The translations under genes and the position numbers were made by a program. The notes under the pieces are model-generated. The model was not told the DNA's origin. It did not search any database and worked only from the letters and a program-made list of their open reading frames with translations. From Akkermansiaceae bacterium UBA4589 (GTDB lineage Bacteria; Verrucomicrobiota; Verrucomicrobiia; Verrucomicrobiales; Akkermansiaceae), in assembly GCA_002387565.1 (NCBI GenBank), contig DGJT01000008.1:24386-52452 (forward strand): a DNA stretch of 28,067 nt, in the 5' to 3' direction. Numbering within the stretch: the first letter of the stretch is position 1; every line of letters starts with the position of its first letter. Of the stretch, positions 1-5,912 are shown in pieces.

Positions 1-4
1 TTAT

Positions 5-33
5 TTGACTTTATTTGTGTTTGTGAATATAAA
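5..33 (+). promoter_or_regulatory. Probable sigma70-type promoter of the PEP-CTERM gene
   Basis: TTGACT at 5-10 and TATAAA at 28-33 are separated by 17 nt, close to the sigma70 consensus. The expected transcription start is near position 40, about 20 nt before the ATG at 61. No Shine-Dalgarno sequence lies in that leader. Confidence 0.6.
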
Positions 34-60
34 GATTCAAGTATTAAATAAATTTTAATT

Positions 61-927
61 ATGAAAAAACTAACAAAAACAATAATTATTGCTGCTCTAA
101 CTGCTTCGCATGTAACTTTAGCTGCTAATATTGCATTCAATAATGGTGGTGGTGATGGCTCATGGGAAACAGCCACTAACTGGGTTGGTGGAGCACTACC
201 AACTTCTACTGATTCAGCTCAAATCCAAGCTAACGCAAGTCTTAGTAGCGCGCAGAATGTAAGCGGTGTATTAGTTTATACTGCCGAACTAGTTATTAAT
301 AGCGGTGGTTCTATTACTGCAACATCAGTAGTCAACATAGGTCAGGCGACAACTACTGATGGCATTTTGACTATTAACACAGGTGGTACTCTAACTACAA
401 CGAATGGAATAAGTCTTGGTCCTCAAAGCGTAAACGCTAGTGGCACTTTAAACCTAAATGGCGGGACAATTAATAGTACTAACCATATTGTTGGTAGAGG
501 CAACACAGGAGCTACTAGGGCTGAGTCATTTCTTAATTTTAATGCTGGAACAGCAAGTTTTAGGAATTTCGAATTTAACGACATTGATCTAACAAATGTT
601 GTTTTTAACTGGGCTTTATCTGGCACATCTACAGTTGCAAATATTAGTGTTACTAGCGCTTCTTTTGCTAATGATCTTGCTGCGGTAGATACCTTTAATT
701 TTACAGGTGGCACGTTAGTTAATGGAGATGTAGTAACTCTAATAAGTGGTGCTGGTGGTGCTTTTACCAATCTAAGTGGTATTGCCGTAACAGGTATTGC
801 TAGCGGTGGTGTGTTAAGCCAAGTAGGTAATGATTTAGTATTAACTGTTATTCCTGAGCCATCTAGCTTGATGTTGCTTACTGGTGGTTTGCTTTCTCTT
901 GCTTTTTACAGAAGACGTAAGGCTTAA
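61..927 (+). CDS. PEP-CTERM sorting-domain secreted protein
   Basis: This is a 288-residue exported protein. An N-terminal signal peptide (about residues 1-21, ending LAA) precedes a motif GSWETATNWVGGALP (about 34-48) that is common at the start of verrucomicrobial surface and autotransporter-associated repeat proteins. The middle is rich in G, T, N and S with regularly spaced short hydrophobic strands (for example ILTINTGGTL, TLNLNGGTI), which suggests a right-handed beta-helix. The C-terminus is a PEP-CTERM signal: P265-E-P, a hydrophobic segment, then the basic tail RRRKA. In known systems this signal is processed by an exosortase in the inner membrane; no exosortase gene is in the window. 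The gene has its own promoter and terminator and stands alone. The ligand or structural role cannot be told from sequence; surface or extracellular-matrix location is inferred. Confidence 0.85.
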   Translation: MKKLTKTIIIAALTASHVTLAANIAFNNGGGDGSWETATNWVGGALPTSTDSAQIQANASLSSAQNVSGVLVYTAELVINSGGSITATSVVNIGQATTTDGILTINTGGTLTTTNGISLGPQSVNASGTLNLNGGTINSTNHIVGRGNTGATRAESFLNFNAGTASFRNFEFNDIDLTNVVFNWALSGTSTVANISVTSASFANDLAAVDTFNFTGGTLVNGDVVTLISGAGGAFTNLSGIAVTGIASGGVLSQVGNDLVLTVIPEPSSLMLLTGGLLSLAFYRRRKA

Positions 928-952
928 TCAAAAAGTTAGTTGAATTACATAT

Positions 953-987
953 AAAACCCCAGTGCTTAATTAGCACTGGGGTTTTTT
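953..987 (+). terminator. Rho-independent terminator of the PEP-CTERM gene
   Basis: A perfect stem (arms 953-966 and 972-985, core CCCCAGTGCT/AGCACTGGGG) with a 5-nt loop ends in a run of six T (982-987). It starts 25 bases after the stop codon. Confidence 0.92.
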
Positions 988-1053
988 GTTGTGACTGTTG
1001 ATTGCTTAGTTACAGGCTTTTTGTCGGTGAATGATGCTGTTCATATTAGTCAT

Positions 1054-1116
1054 GGTTTAGGTGATTTAGGTGATTTAGGTGATTTAGGCAGTTTAGATGA
1101 TTTGGGTGGTTTGGTT
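1054..1116 (+). repeat. 9-bp tandem repeat (GATTTAGGT), seven units
   Basis: Seven consecutive 9-mers occur: ggtttaggt, gatttaggt twice, gatttaggc, agtttagat, gatttgggt, ggtttggtt. The centre is exact and both ends are degenerate. The array stops 17 bp before the predicted -35 element of the photolyase promoter. Read in one frame it would encode Asp-Leu-Gly triplets, but no good start codon precedes it and that frame stops shortly inside the photolyase gene, so a coding role is not supported. Confidence 0.85.
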
Positions 1117-1133
1117 AATGACTACCTTAGGTC

Positions 1134-1162
1134 TTGTCATTGTTATCGAGGCTAGGCATACT
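1134..1162 (+). promoter_or_regulatory. Probable promoter of the photolyase gene (leaderless type)
   Basis: TTGTCA at 1134-1139 and CATACT at 1157-1162 are separated by 17 nt. The -10 ends only 7 nt before the ATG at 1170, so the transcript should start at or next to the start codon. A possible TTG start at 1134 is itself part of the -35, which argues for translation from 1170. Confidence 0.45.
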
Positions 1163-1169
1163 CTATTGC

Positions 1170-2606
1170 ATGCATGCAGAGGCTAAAAAATTAGGAAAAA
1201 CAGGCTTAGTTTGGTTGCGACGTGATCTACGTGTCCACGACCATCCTGCTCTTGCTGAGTCTCTTAAGGATAATGATACGACTTATGTCGTCTTTGTCTT
1301 TGATTCAGAGGTGCTCAATCCCATTCGAAAATACACGACAGTAGATACTCGATTACACTTCATCGCTGAATCACTTGCAGAAATTCAACAAGAACTCAAT
1401 AAAGCAGGAGGTCAACTCATCGTGCTTGAGGGCAACCCTATTACAGAAATCCCAGAACTTGTTACTCAATTAGGTGTTGATACTCTTTATTTTAATCGTG
1501 ACTATGCACCTTATGCCACAGATAGGGATGCCTACGTAAGTAAAGCTATTCAAGACCAAGGTAAGCTGGTGAGAGATTTCAGAGATCATGTCTGCATGGA
1601 GCCTAATGATGTGCTCAATTTACAAGGGCTTCCCTACAAAGTATTTACTCCTTACTCTAAAGCTTGGAAGAAAACTCTAAGCGAGCAAAAATCTGAGCCT
1701 GACTATACTGTTAAACTAACTAAATTAGGCGAGACAGATAAGTACCCCATTTTAGATACTGTTGAAGCATTGTTAGACTTAGCAGGATTCCAATCAAGCC
1801 CAGCTTATCTCAAGGGTGGTTCCCAAGCCGGATTGACACGCTTACAGCAATTTGCTCCTTACCTTGGTCAATATAAAGCTAATCGAGATTTCCCAGCTTT
1901 AGATAAAACCTCTATGCTATCTGTTTATATTCGGCATGGTTGTATTTCTGTGCGTGATATGCTCTCTCTAGCCATGTCTGAGTCCAATGTAGGCGCTGAA
2001 ACCTGGCTCAACGAGCTGATTTGGCGAGAGTTTTATCAGATGATTGCTTATCACTACCCTCATGTCAAAGGGCATACATTCCAAGAGAAATACCGTGATT
2101 TAGAGTTTCCTTATGATGAGCAGCTGTTGCAAGCATGGAAAGACGGTATGACTGGATTTCCTATTGTTGATGCGGCTATGCGCTGTTTCAATGAGACAGG
2201 TTGGATGCATAATCGCTTGCGTATGGTGGTGTCTTCTTTCTTTTGCAAAATCCTCCTGCTTGATTGGCGTCATGGAGAACGTTATTTCAGACTTGGACTG
2301 CTCGATTATGAGTTTGCGTCAAATAATGGTGGTTGGCAATGGGCGGCTGGAACGGGCTGTGATGCGGCTCCTTATTTTCGTATTTTTAACCCCACCACTC
2401 AATCGCAAAAATTTGATAAAGAAGGCAAGTTTATTAGACAATGGTGCCCTGAACTCAACGCTCTAGACAACAAGAGTATCCATGAGCCCCATGCTCCTAA
2501 TAACTCTTCTTCTAGCTTATTTATAGGTAATTACCCTGCGCCTATCGTCGATTACAAAAGTCGCCGCCAAGAAGCCCTAGCTCTCTATAAATCCGTTCAG
2601 CCTTAA
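1170..2606 (+). CDS. phrB: Deoxyribodipyrimidine photolyase (class I CPD type)
   Basis: This light-dependent flavoenzyme reverses UV cyclobutane pyrimidine dimers in the cytoplasm. From the ATG at 1170 it has 478 residues, the usual length for bacterial class I photolyases. The N-terminal antenna domain opens with WLRRDLRVHDHPAL. The C-terminal FAD domain carries ELIWREFY, MHNRLRMV, the flavin-site segment NNGGWQWAAGTG, and DAAPYFRIFNP. Tryptophans of the kind that form the electron-transfer chain are present in the WLNELIWREFY, LDWRHGERY and GGWQW segments. The reading frame is also open from a TTG at 1134, but that codon overlaps the predicted -35 box, so the ATG is preferred. An SRPBCC protein follows after 30 bp and is probably co-transcribed. 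A cryptochrome-like role cannot be excluded without an alignment, but the motifs fit PhrB best. Confidence 0.93.
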   Translation: MHAEAKKLGKTGLVWLRRDLRVHDHPALAESLKDNDTTYVVFVFDSEVLNPIRKYTTVDTRLHFIAESLAEIQQELNKAGGQLIVLEGNPITEIPELVTQLGVDTLYFNRDYAPYATDRDAYVSKAIQDQGKLVRDFRDHVCMEPNDVLNLQGLPYKVFTPYSKAWKKTLSEQKSEPDYTVKLTKLGETDKYPILDTVEALLDLAGFQSSPAYLKGGSQAGLTRLQQFAPYLGQYKANRDFPALDKTSMLSVYIRHGCISVRDMLSLAMSESNVGAETWLNELIWREFYQMIAYHYPHVKGHTFQEKYRDLEFPYDEQLLQAWKDGMTGFPIVDAAMRCFNETGWMHNRLRMVVSSFFCKILLLDWRHGERYFRLGLLDYEFASNNGGWQWAAGTGCDAAPYFRIFNPTTQSQKFDKEGKFIRQWCPELNALDNKSIHEPHAPNNSSSSLFIGNYPAPIVDYKSRRQEALALYKSVQP

Positions 2607-2636
2607 TACTCAAATATTACCCAAATCCACCCACTC

Positions 2637-3128
2637 ATGACCAAAGATACCTATCAACTCAAAGCCACTATGTGGGTTAACTTGCCACTCGAAGAAACTT
2701 ACGCTTTTTTTGATAAAGCGCAGAATTTACAAAAAATCACACCTGAACATCTCTCTTTTAAAATCCTCACCCCTGGGCACATCACTATGCAAACGGGGAC
2801 TGTGATTGACTATATCACGACTATTGCGGGCTTTCCCATGCGTTGGACTAGTTGTATTCAGGAATATGACGCTCCACACCGATTTATCGATACCCAACTC
2901 AAAGGTCCTTATTCTTACTGGCATCACGAGCACCGCTTTGAAGAACACGAAGGAGGCACCCTCATCACTGATTATGTTCATTATCTCTTACCAATGGGAA
3001 TTTTTGGTCGTATAGCTCATAGTCTGTTTGTCAAAAAACAATTACACACCATTTTTAGTTATCGTAACCAAAAAGTCTGCGAAATATTTGACGCACCACT
3101 TGATAAAACGACGCTTGAATTTAGTTAA
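2637..3128 (+). CDS. SRPBCC-family (START/Bet v1-like) ligand-binding protein
   Basis: This 163-residue cytoplasmic protein has no signal peptide and a single SRPBCC fold over nearly its whole length. Recognisable parts are the N-terminal strand and first helix (LPLEETYAFFDKAQNLQKITP), the central strands with FPMRWTSCI, the YWHHEHRFEE strand followed by GGTLITDYVHYLLPMG, and a C-terminal helix (IFSYRNQKVCEIF). Members of this COG4276-like group are often found beside photolyase or cryptochrome genes in bacteria; here it lies 30 bp downstream of phrB. The ligand is unknown. The fold assignment is strong; any role in light response or photorepair is inferred only from position. Confidence 0.8.
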   Translation: MTKDTYQLKATMWVNLPLEETYAFFDKAQNLQKITPEHLSFKILTPGHITMQTGTVIDYITTIAGFPMRWTSCIQEYDAPHRFIDTQLKGPYSYWHHEHRFEEHEGGTLITDYVHYLLPMGIFGRIAHSLFVKKQLHTIFSYRNQKVCEIFDAPLDKTTLEFS

Positions 3129-3150
3129 ATATCTGCAATAGTTACGCTCA

Positions 3151-4077
3151 ATGAGTCATATGGTCTATTTACAAAAATTCATTGTTATATCTCTGTGTAT
3201 TTTCTCATTCTCACAGTTAAATGCTGAAGTCACCCATGTACACATCATGTCAGGTCAATCAAATATGATGGGGCATGGTAAATTTAGCGATGGCTCATAC
3301 AAACCCCAATCTATTGATGCTAAAATAGGTTATTACTATGATATTAATTTCCACTTTGTGAATCAATCAAGTAAAACTATTATCAATTCAGGGTCTTGGA
3401 AAACTTTGGATGTTTATAATAATAGTAGTGGTTCAATGCAATATGAATCTCCTCATTTTGGTTCAGAAATTAGCTTTGGCAGACAAATTTATCAGAAGTT
3501 AGGTAACAACCATGTTATATTAAAAGTTGGCCAAGGAGGAACATCATTAGCCGTAGACTGGAATTCACGTTCAACAGATGGAACTAACCTGACGTGGCTA
3601 AGATGGGTTAAACAAGTAACTCTTGCGTTAAATGAATTAGTAGCTAAAGAAACCCTCAATGGTAATACTGTCAATATTGCTAGCATTAGTTGGATTCAAG
3701 GCGAAAGTGATGTTCAATCATACTCAGCTAAGTATGAAACCAACTTTACACACTTAGTAGCAGGTATGTTTAGTCATTTACAAAAGTTAGGCTTTGATAC
3801 TAGCGAGACAAGGTTTATGAATGGTAGCTTTTCTACTAATAATATTGTCAGCACAGATACGGTTAAGCTCGCTAAAGCTCTAGTAGTTCAAACTGCACAA
3901 AAAAAGGTCATGGCATCCTTAAAACATGGCTACTATATTGATAATTCTGATTTAACTGATTACCTTGATACCAAAGGTGGTGTCGATAACAATATTCATT
4001 GGGCCGGCCCATCTCACTTTATCATTGGAGAGAGATTTGCCTCTACATATATAGCATCATTATCAGTTGAGCCTTAA
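3151..4077 (+). CDS. Secreted SASA-family carbohydrate acetylesterase
   Basis: This 308-residue SGNH hydrolase is of the sialate O-acetylesterase (SASA, formerly DUF303) type, related to CE6 acetylesterases that remove acetyl groups from sugars. An N-terminal signal peptide ends near NAE (about residue 25), so it is probably periplasmic or secreted. Block I is MSGQSNMMGHG with the predicted nucleophile S37. A glycine block KVGQGGTSLAVDW and block WIQGESD follow, and DNNIHW near the end supplies the predicted catalytic H283 with D279 beside it. All key blocks are intact. It begins 22 bp after the SRPBCC gene, but its function is unrelated to photorepair, so it may be expressed separately. Translation could start at M1 or M4. 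Such esterases are abundant in polysaccharide-degrading Verrucomicrobiota; the substrate here is unknown. Confidence 0.82.
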   Translation: MSHMVYLQKFIVISLCIFSFSQLNAEVTHVHIMSGQSNMMGHGKFSDGSYKPQSIDAKIGYYYDINFHFVNQSSKTIINSGSWKTLDVYNNSSGSMQYESPHFGSEISFGRQIYQKLGNNHVILKVGQGGTSLAVDWNSRSTDGTNLTWLRWVKQVTLALNELVAKETLNGNTVNIASISWIQGESDVQSYSAKYETNFTHLVAGMFSHLQKLGFDTSETRFMNGSFSTNNIVSTDTVKLAKALVVQTAQKKVMASLKHGYYIDNSDLTDYLDTKGGVDNNIHWAGPSHFIIGERFASTYIASLSVEP

Positions 4078-4107
4078 TATTAAACAAATCTAATTCTTTT
4101 TAACGCT

Positions 4108-4130
4108 TATAATATACCCCATAAGGGTAT
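4108..4130 (+). promoter_or_regulatory. Promoter -10 and CsoR-like operator of the metal operon
   Basis: A perfect TATAAT (4108-4113) is followed directly by the inverted repeat ATACCC-CATAA-GGGTAT (4114-4130). The repeat covers the expected transcription start, 12 to 28 nt before the ATG at 4142. Known CsoR operators are GC-tract dyads of the form TACCC...GGGTA, so this fits control by the CsoR-family gene at the end of the same operon. No good -35 hexamer is visible at the proper distance. Confidence 0.65.
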
Positions 4131-4141
4131 TTTATATTCAT

Positions 4142-4771
4142 ATGTTAAAAATTGTATTATTTTTGTCTACGCTACTCCTAGCTGTCCAAGCTCGACCTGT
4201 CTCTTATGCTGGAGGGTGGACTCTCATGTCTCAAAATAACTGGGAGAGCAGTGTATTGCATTACCATTACTCTCCTACTGCTTTTGAATCTTTTGGTATT
4301 AGCCTAGAGAATTATAATGAATCAGATCGTTACGATACTAATCTTCAATTCAACAAACTGCTCAAACGTAAAAATACTAGAACATCACAAGCCAACCTCT
4401 ATTTAAAAACTAAAGCAGGTTTAGCCTTTGAAGGTAATAATGAGTATTTTAATAGCCATTTAGGCTTAGCAGCTGATTGGGAAACAAGACGTTATTTCAC
4501 GTCATATGAAACTGCACTGCATTATAGTGATGATTTAGATAATGGGTCATTTCATCAACAGGCCAGAGTGGGTATAGCTCCCTACATCGGTGAATTTGGG
4601 GATTTACATACGTGGTTTATGTTACAAGTTGAGCATCACCCAGAAGAAGAATTAGATAGTGAAAAGTTCATTATTACCCCTTTAGTACGCTTCTTCAAAG
4701 GAGCCTATCTCACTGAGTTTGGCGTCAATTCTAATGGCAACGCTATGATCAACCTCATTATCCGATTTTAA
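4142..4771 (+). CDS. Putative outer-membrane beta-barrel protein of the metal operon
   Basis: This is a 209-residue exported protein. A signal peptide (about residues 1-18, ending VQARP) is followed by alternating-hydrophobicity strands typical of a small outer-membrane barrel, and the last residue is phenylalanine, as in substrates of the BAM machinery. Recognisable segments are SYAGGWTLMSQNNW, LLKRKNTRTSQANLYLKTKAG, ADWETRRYFTSYE, and ARVGIAPYIGEFGDLHTWFM. From memory, similar proteins occur in marine gammaproteobacteria next to MerT/MerP-like genes; this needs a database search. It is first in an operon with MerP-like, MerT-like and CsoR-like genes, so a role in metal entry or sensing at the outer membrane is inferred. 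It has no Cys and no clear metal-binding motif apart from scattered His and the segment EHHPEEELDSE. Function is otherwise unknown. Confidence 0.72.
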   Translation: MLKIVLFLSTLLLAVQARPVSYAGGWTLMSQNNWESSVLHYHYSPTAFESFGISLENYNESDRYDTNLQFNKLLKRKNTRTSQANLYLKTKAGLAFEGNNEYFNSHLGLAADWETRRYFTSYETALHYSDDLDNGSFHQQARVGIAPYIGEFGDLHTWFMLQVEHHPEEELDSEKFIITPLVRFFKGAYLTEFGVNSNGNAMINLIIRF

Positions 4772-4821
4772 CCTACTTATTTAATAACCAACCTATAATA
4801 ACTCTAACCCTATATAATATT

Positions 4822-5160
4822 ATGATTAAAAAAACACTACTCCTTAGCCTCTGTGCTATTTTTATCAACTTTAGTTTTGCTGCAGAAAAAGCTACAGAAA
4901 AAAAATTAGGTGAAACCGTACTAGTTAATGTCAAAGGTTTGGTCTGCGATTTCTGTGCTGTAGGCCTCAAAAAAACCTTTGGCAAAAAAACTCCAGAAGT
5001 AAACTCAATAGACGTGAGCCTAAAAGAACAAAAAATCATCCTCTATTTTGAAAAAGATAAAACTTTAGCCGATGAAAAAATCACTAAACTTATCAAGGAT
5101 AATGGCTATAATATCGTCTCTATTGTTAGAAATTATAAGGCTGAAAAATCAGTAGAGTAA
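4822..5160 (+). CDS. MerP-like periplasmic heavy-metal-associated (HMA) protein
   Basis: This 112-residue protein has a signal peptide (about residues 1-20, ending FSFA) followed by one HMA domain. The metal-binding loop is GLVCDFC (C42 and C45), matching the GMxCxxC loop of MerP, CopZ and P-type ATPase domains but with Leu for Met. The rest shows the betaalphabeta-betaalphabeta pattern (VLVNVKG, VNSIDVSLKEQKIILYF, ITKLIKDNGYNI). The export signal points to a periplasmic scavenger that passes a soft metal ion to the next gene product, as MerP does to MerT. It starts 50 bp after the barrel gene and ends just before the MerT-like gene at 5162. The metal is not settled: the fold fits Hg(II) or Cu(I), and the CsoR-type regulator favours Cu(I). 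Confidence 0.85.
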   Translation: MIKKTLLLSLCAIFINFSFAAEKATEKKLGETVLVNVKGLVCDFCAVGLKKTFGKKTPEVNSIDVSLKEQKIILYFEKDKTLADEKITKLIKDNGYNIVSIVRNYKAEKSVE

Positions 5161-5161
5161 C

Positions 5162-5530
5162 ATGAACAGAGTCATCAATTTCTTTAGTTTATTTAGCTCC
5201 ATGAGCACATTAATATGCTGCGCCTTACCTGCATTGCTTGTCACGATTGGTGCTGGTAGTGTTATGGCAAGCTTAGCCACCAATGTTCCTGGCTTAATAT
5301 GGGTATCTGCAAATAAATTAAGTGTTTTCATTTTTGCTGGTATTATGCTCAGTATTGGTGGATTTATGCAATATAGAGCAAGGTTAGCATCTTGTCCTCT
5401 AGAAGAAGGCAAAGCTCAAGCTTGCTCAACCAGTAGAAAAGTTAGTATTTATATTTATTTCATCTCCCTTACCTTATATTTAATTGGTGGGTTTATGGCG
5501 TTCGTGGCCCCCTATATTCTCTCAAAATAA
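5162..5530 (+). CDS. MerT-like inner-membrane metal transporter
   Basis: This 122-residue integral membrane protein has three predicted membrane segments (about 12-38, 50-70 and 93-118). Its cysteine layout copies MerT: a vicinal pair C19-C20 in the first segment (LICCALPALL) and a second pair, C78 and C88, in the loop between segments two and three. In MerT the first pair receives Hg(II) from MerP and the second passes it inward. The sequence is otherwise distant from classical MerT (GAGSVMASL after the Cys pair). It starts one base after the stop of the MerP-like gene, which supports a matched pair. No mercuric reductase (merA) follows, so delivery of another soft metal such as copper, or export, is possible. 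The cysteine pattern and topology are seen; the substrate is inferred. Confidence 0.75.
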   Translation: MNRVINFFSLFSSMSTLICCALPALLVTIGAGSVMASLATNVPGLIWVSANKLSVFIFAGIMLSIGGFMQYRARLASCPLEEGKAQACSTSRKVSIYIYFISLTLYLIGGFMAFVAPYILSK

Positions 5531-5531
5531 T

Positions 5532-5819
5532 ATGTCAAATTGTTGCGACTCAAAACACCCTGACCATAGTGCCCAACTAGCTAAACTTAACCGTATTAGT
5601 GGGCAACTAGAGGGCGTAAAAAAGATGATTCATGATCAGCGCTACTGTGTTGATATTATGACACAACTCAAAGCTGTCCAAGCTGCGACAAAATCTGTCG
5701 AGGCTTCTATCCTCAAGTTACATCTAGAGTCTTGTATTCAAAATACCTTTAACAGTACTAACGAGGAAGACAAAGAAACTAAAATTGAAGAATTGCTATC
5801 TCTATTTAAAAAGAACTAA
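5532..5819 (+). CDS. csoR: CsoR-family metal-sensing transcriptional repressor
   Basis: This 95-residue all-helical repressor belongs to the CsoR/RcnR/FrmR family. The Cu(I)-site pattern Cys-x24-His-x3-Cys is exact (C39, H64, C68), with Tyr38 beside C39 as in CsoR second-shell residues. The DNA-binding first helix is KLNRISGQLEGVKKMI. An extra N-terminal cluster (C4, C5, H9, H12) could add ligands. The chosen ATG follows the MerT-like stop by one base; an in-frame ATG at 5484 would overlap that gene and is rejected. Apo-CsoR binds a G/C-tract dyad and releases it on metal binding, and such a dyad lies at 4114-4130 at the head of this operon, so autoregulation is inferred. The usual copper ATPase partner is absent from the window. 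Confidence 0.87.
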   Translation: MSNCCDSKHPDHSAQLAKLNRISGQLEGVKKMIHDQRYCVDIMTQLKAVQAATKSVEASILKLHLESCIQNTFNSTNEEDKETKIEELLSLFKKN

Positions 5820-5855
5820 CACGATAGATATAGAAGACTTTAATAGCTACAAAAA

Positions 5856-5887
5856 AAGGCTGCCACTTGTGAGTGGCAGCCTTCTGT
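5856..5887. terminator. Bidirectional terminator between convergent genes
   Basis: A perfect 12-bp stem (5856-5867 with 5872-5883, AAGGCTGCCACT/AGTGGCAGCCTT) has a 4-nt loop. On the minus strand it ends in seven T, strong for the gene at 5913-9113. On the plus strand the tail is weaker (CTGTTTT) but can serve the csoR operon. Confidence 0.88.
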
Positions 5888-5912
5888 TTTCATTTGTTGT
5901 TCTAGCTAAGCT

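Noticed and set aside
423..770. 115-codon open frame antisense to the PEP-CTERM gene
   Set aside because: It lies wholly inside a well-supported gene and has no recognisable domain.
991..1155. Open frame containing Asp-Leu-Gly repeats (GTG start at 991)
   Set aside because: No ATG, no promoter after the terminator at 953-987, and the frame ends inside the phrB promoter region. Composition comes from the tandem repeat.
1134..1169. TTG at 1134 as the photolyase start
   Set aside because: The codon is part of the predicted -35 and would add 12 residues not needed by the family. The ATG at 1170 fits better.
4794..4818. Two TATAAT hexamers upstream of the HMA gene as an internal promoter
   Set aside because: No -35 hexamer at a suitable distance, and the region is AT-rich enough for chance matches. 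The CsoR-like dyad is absent here.
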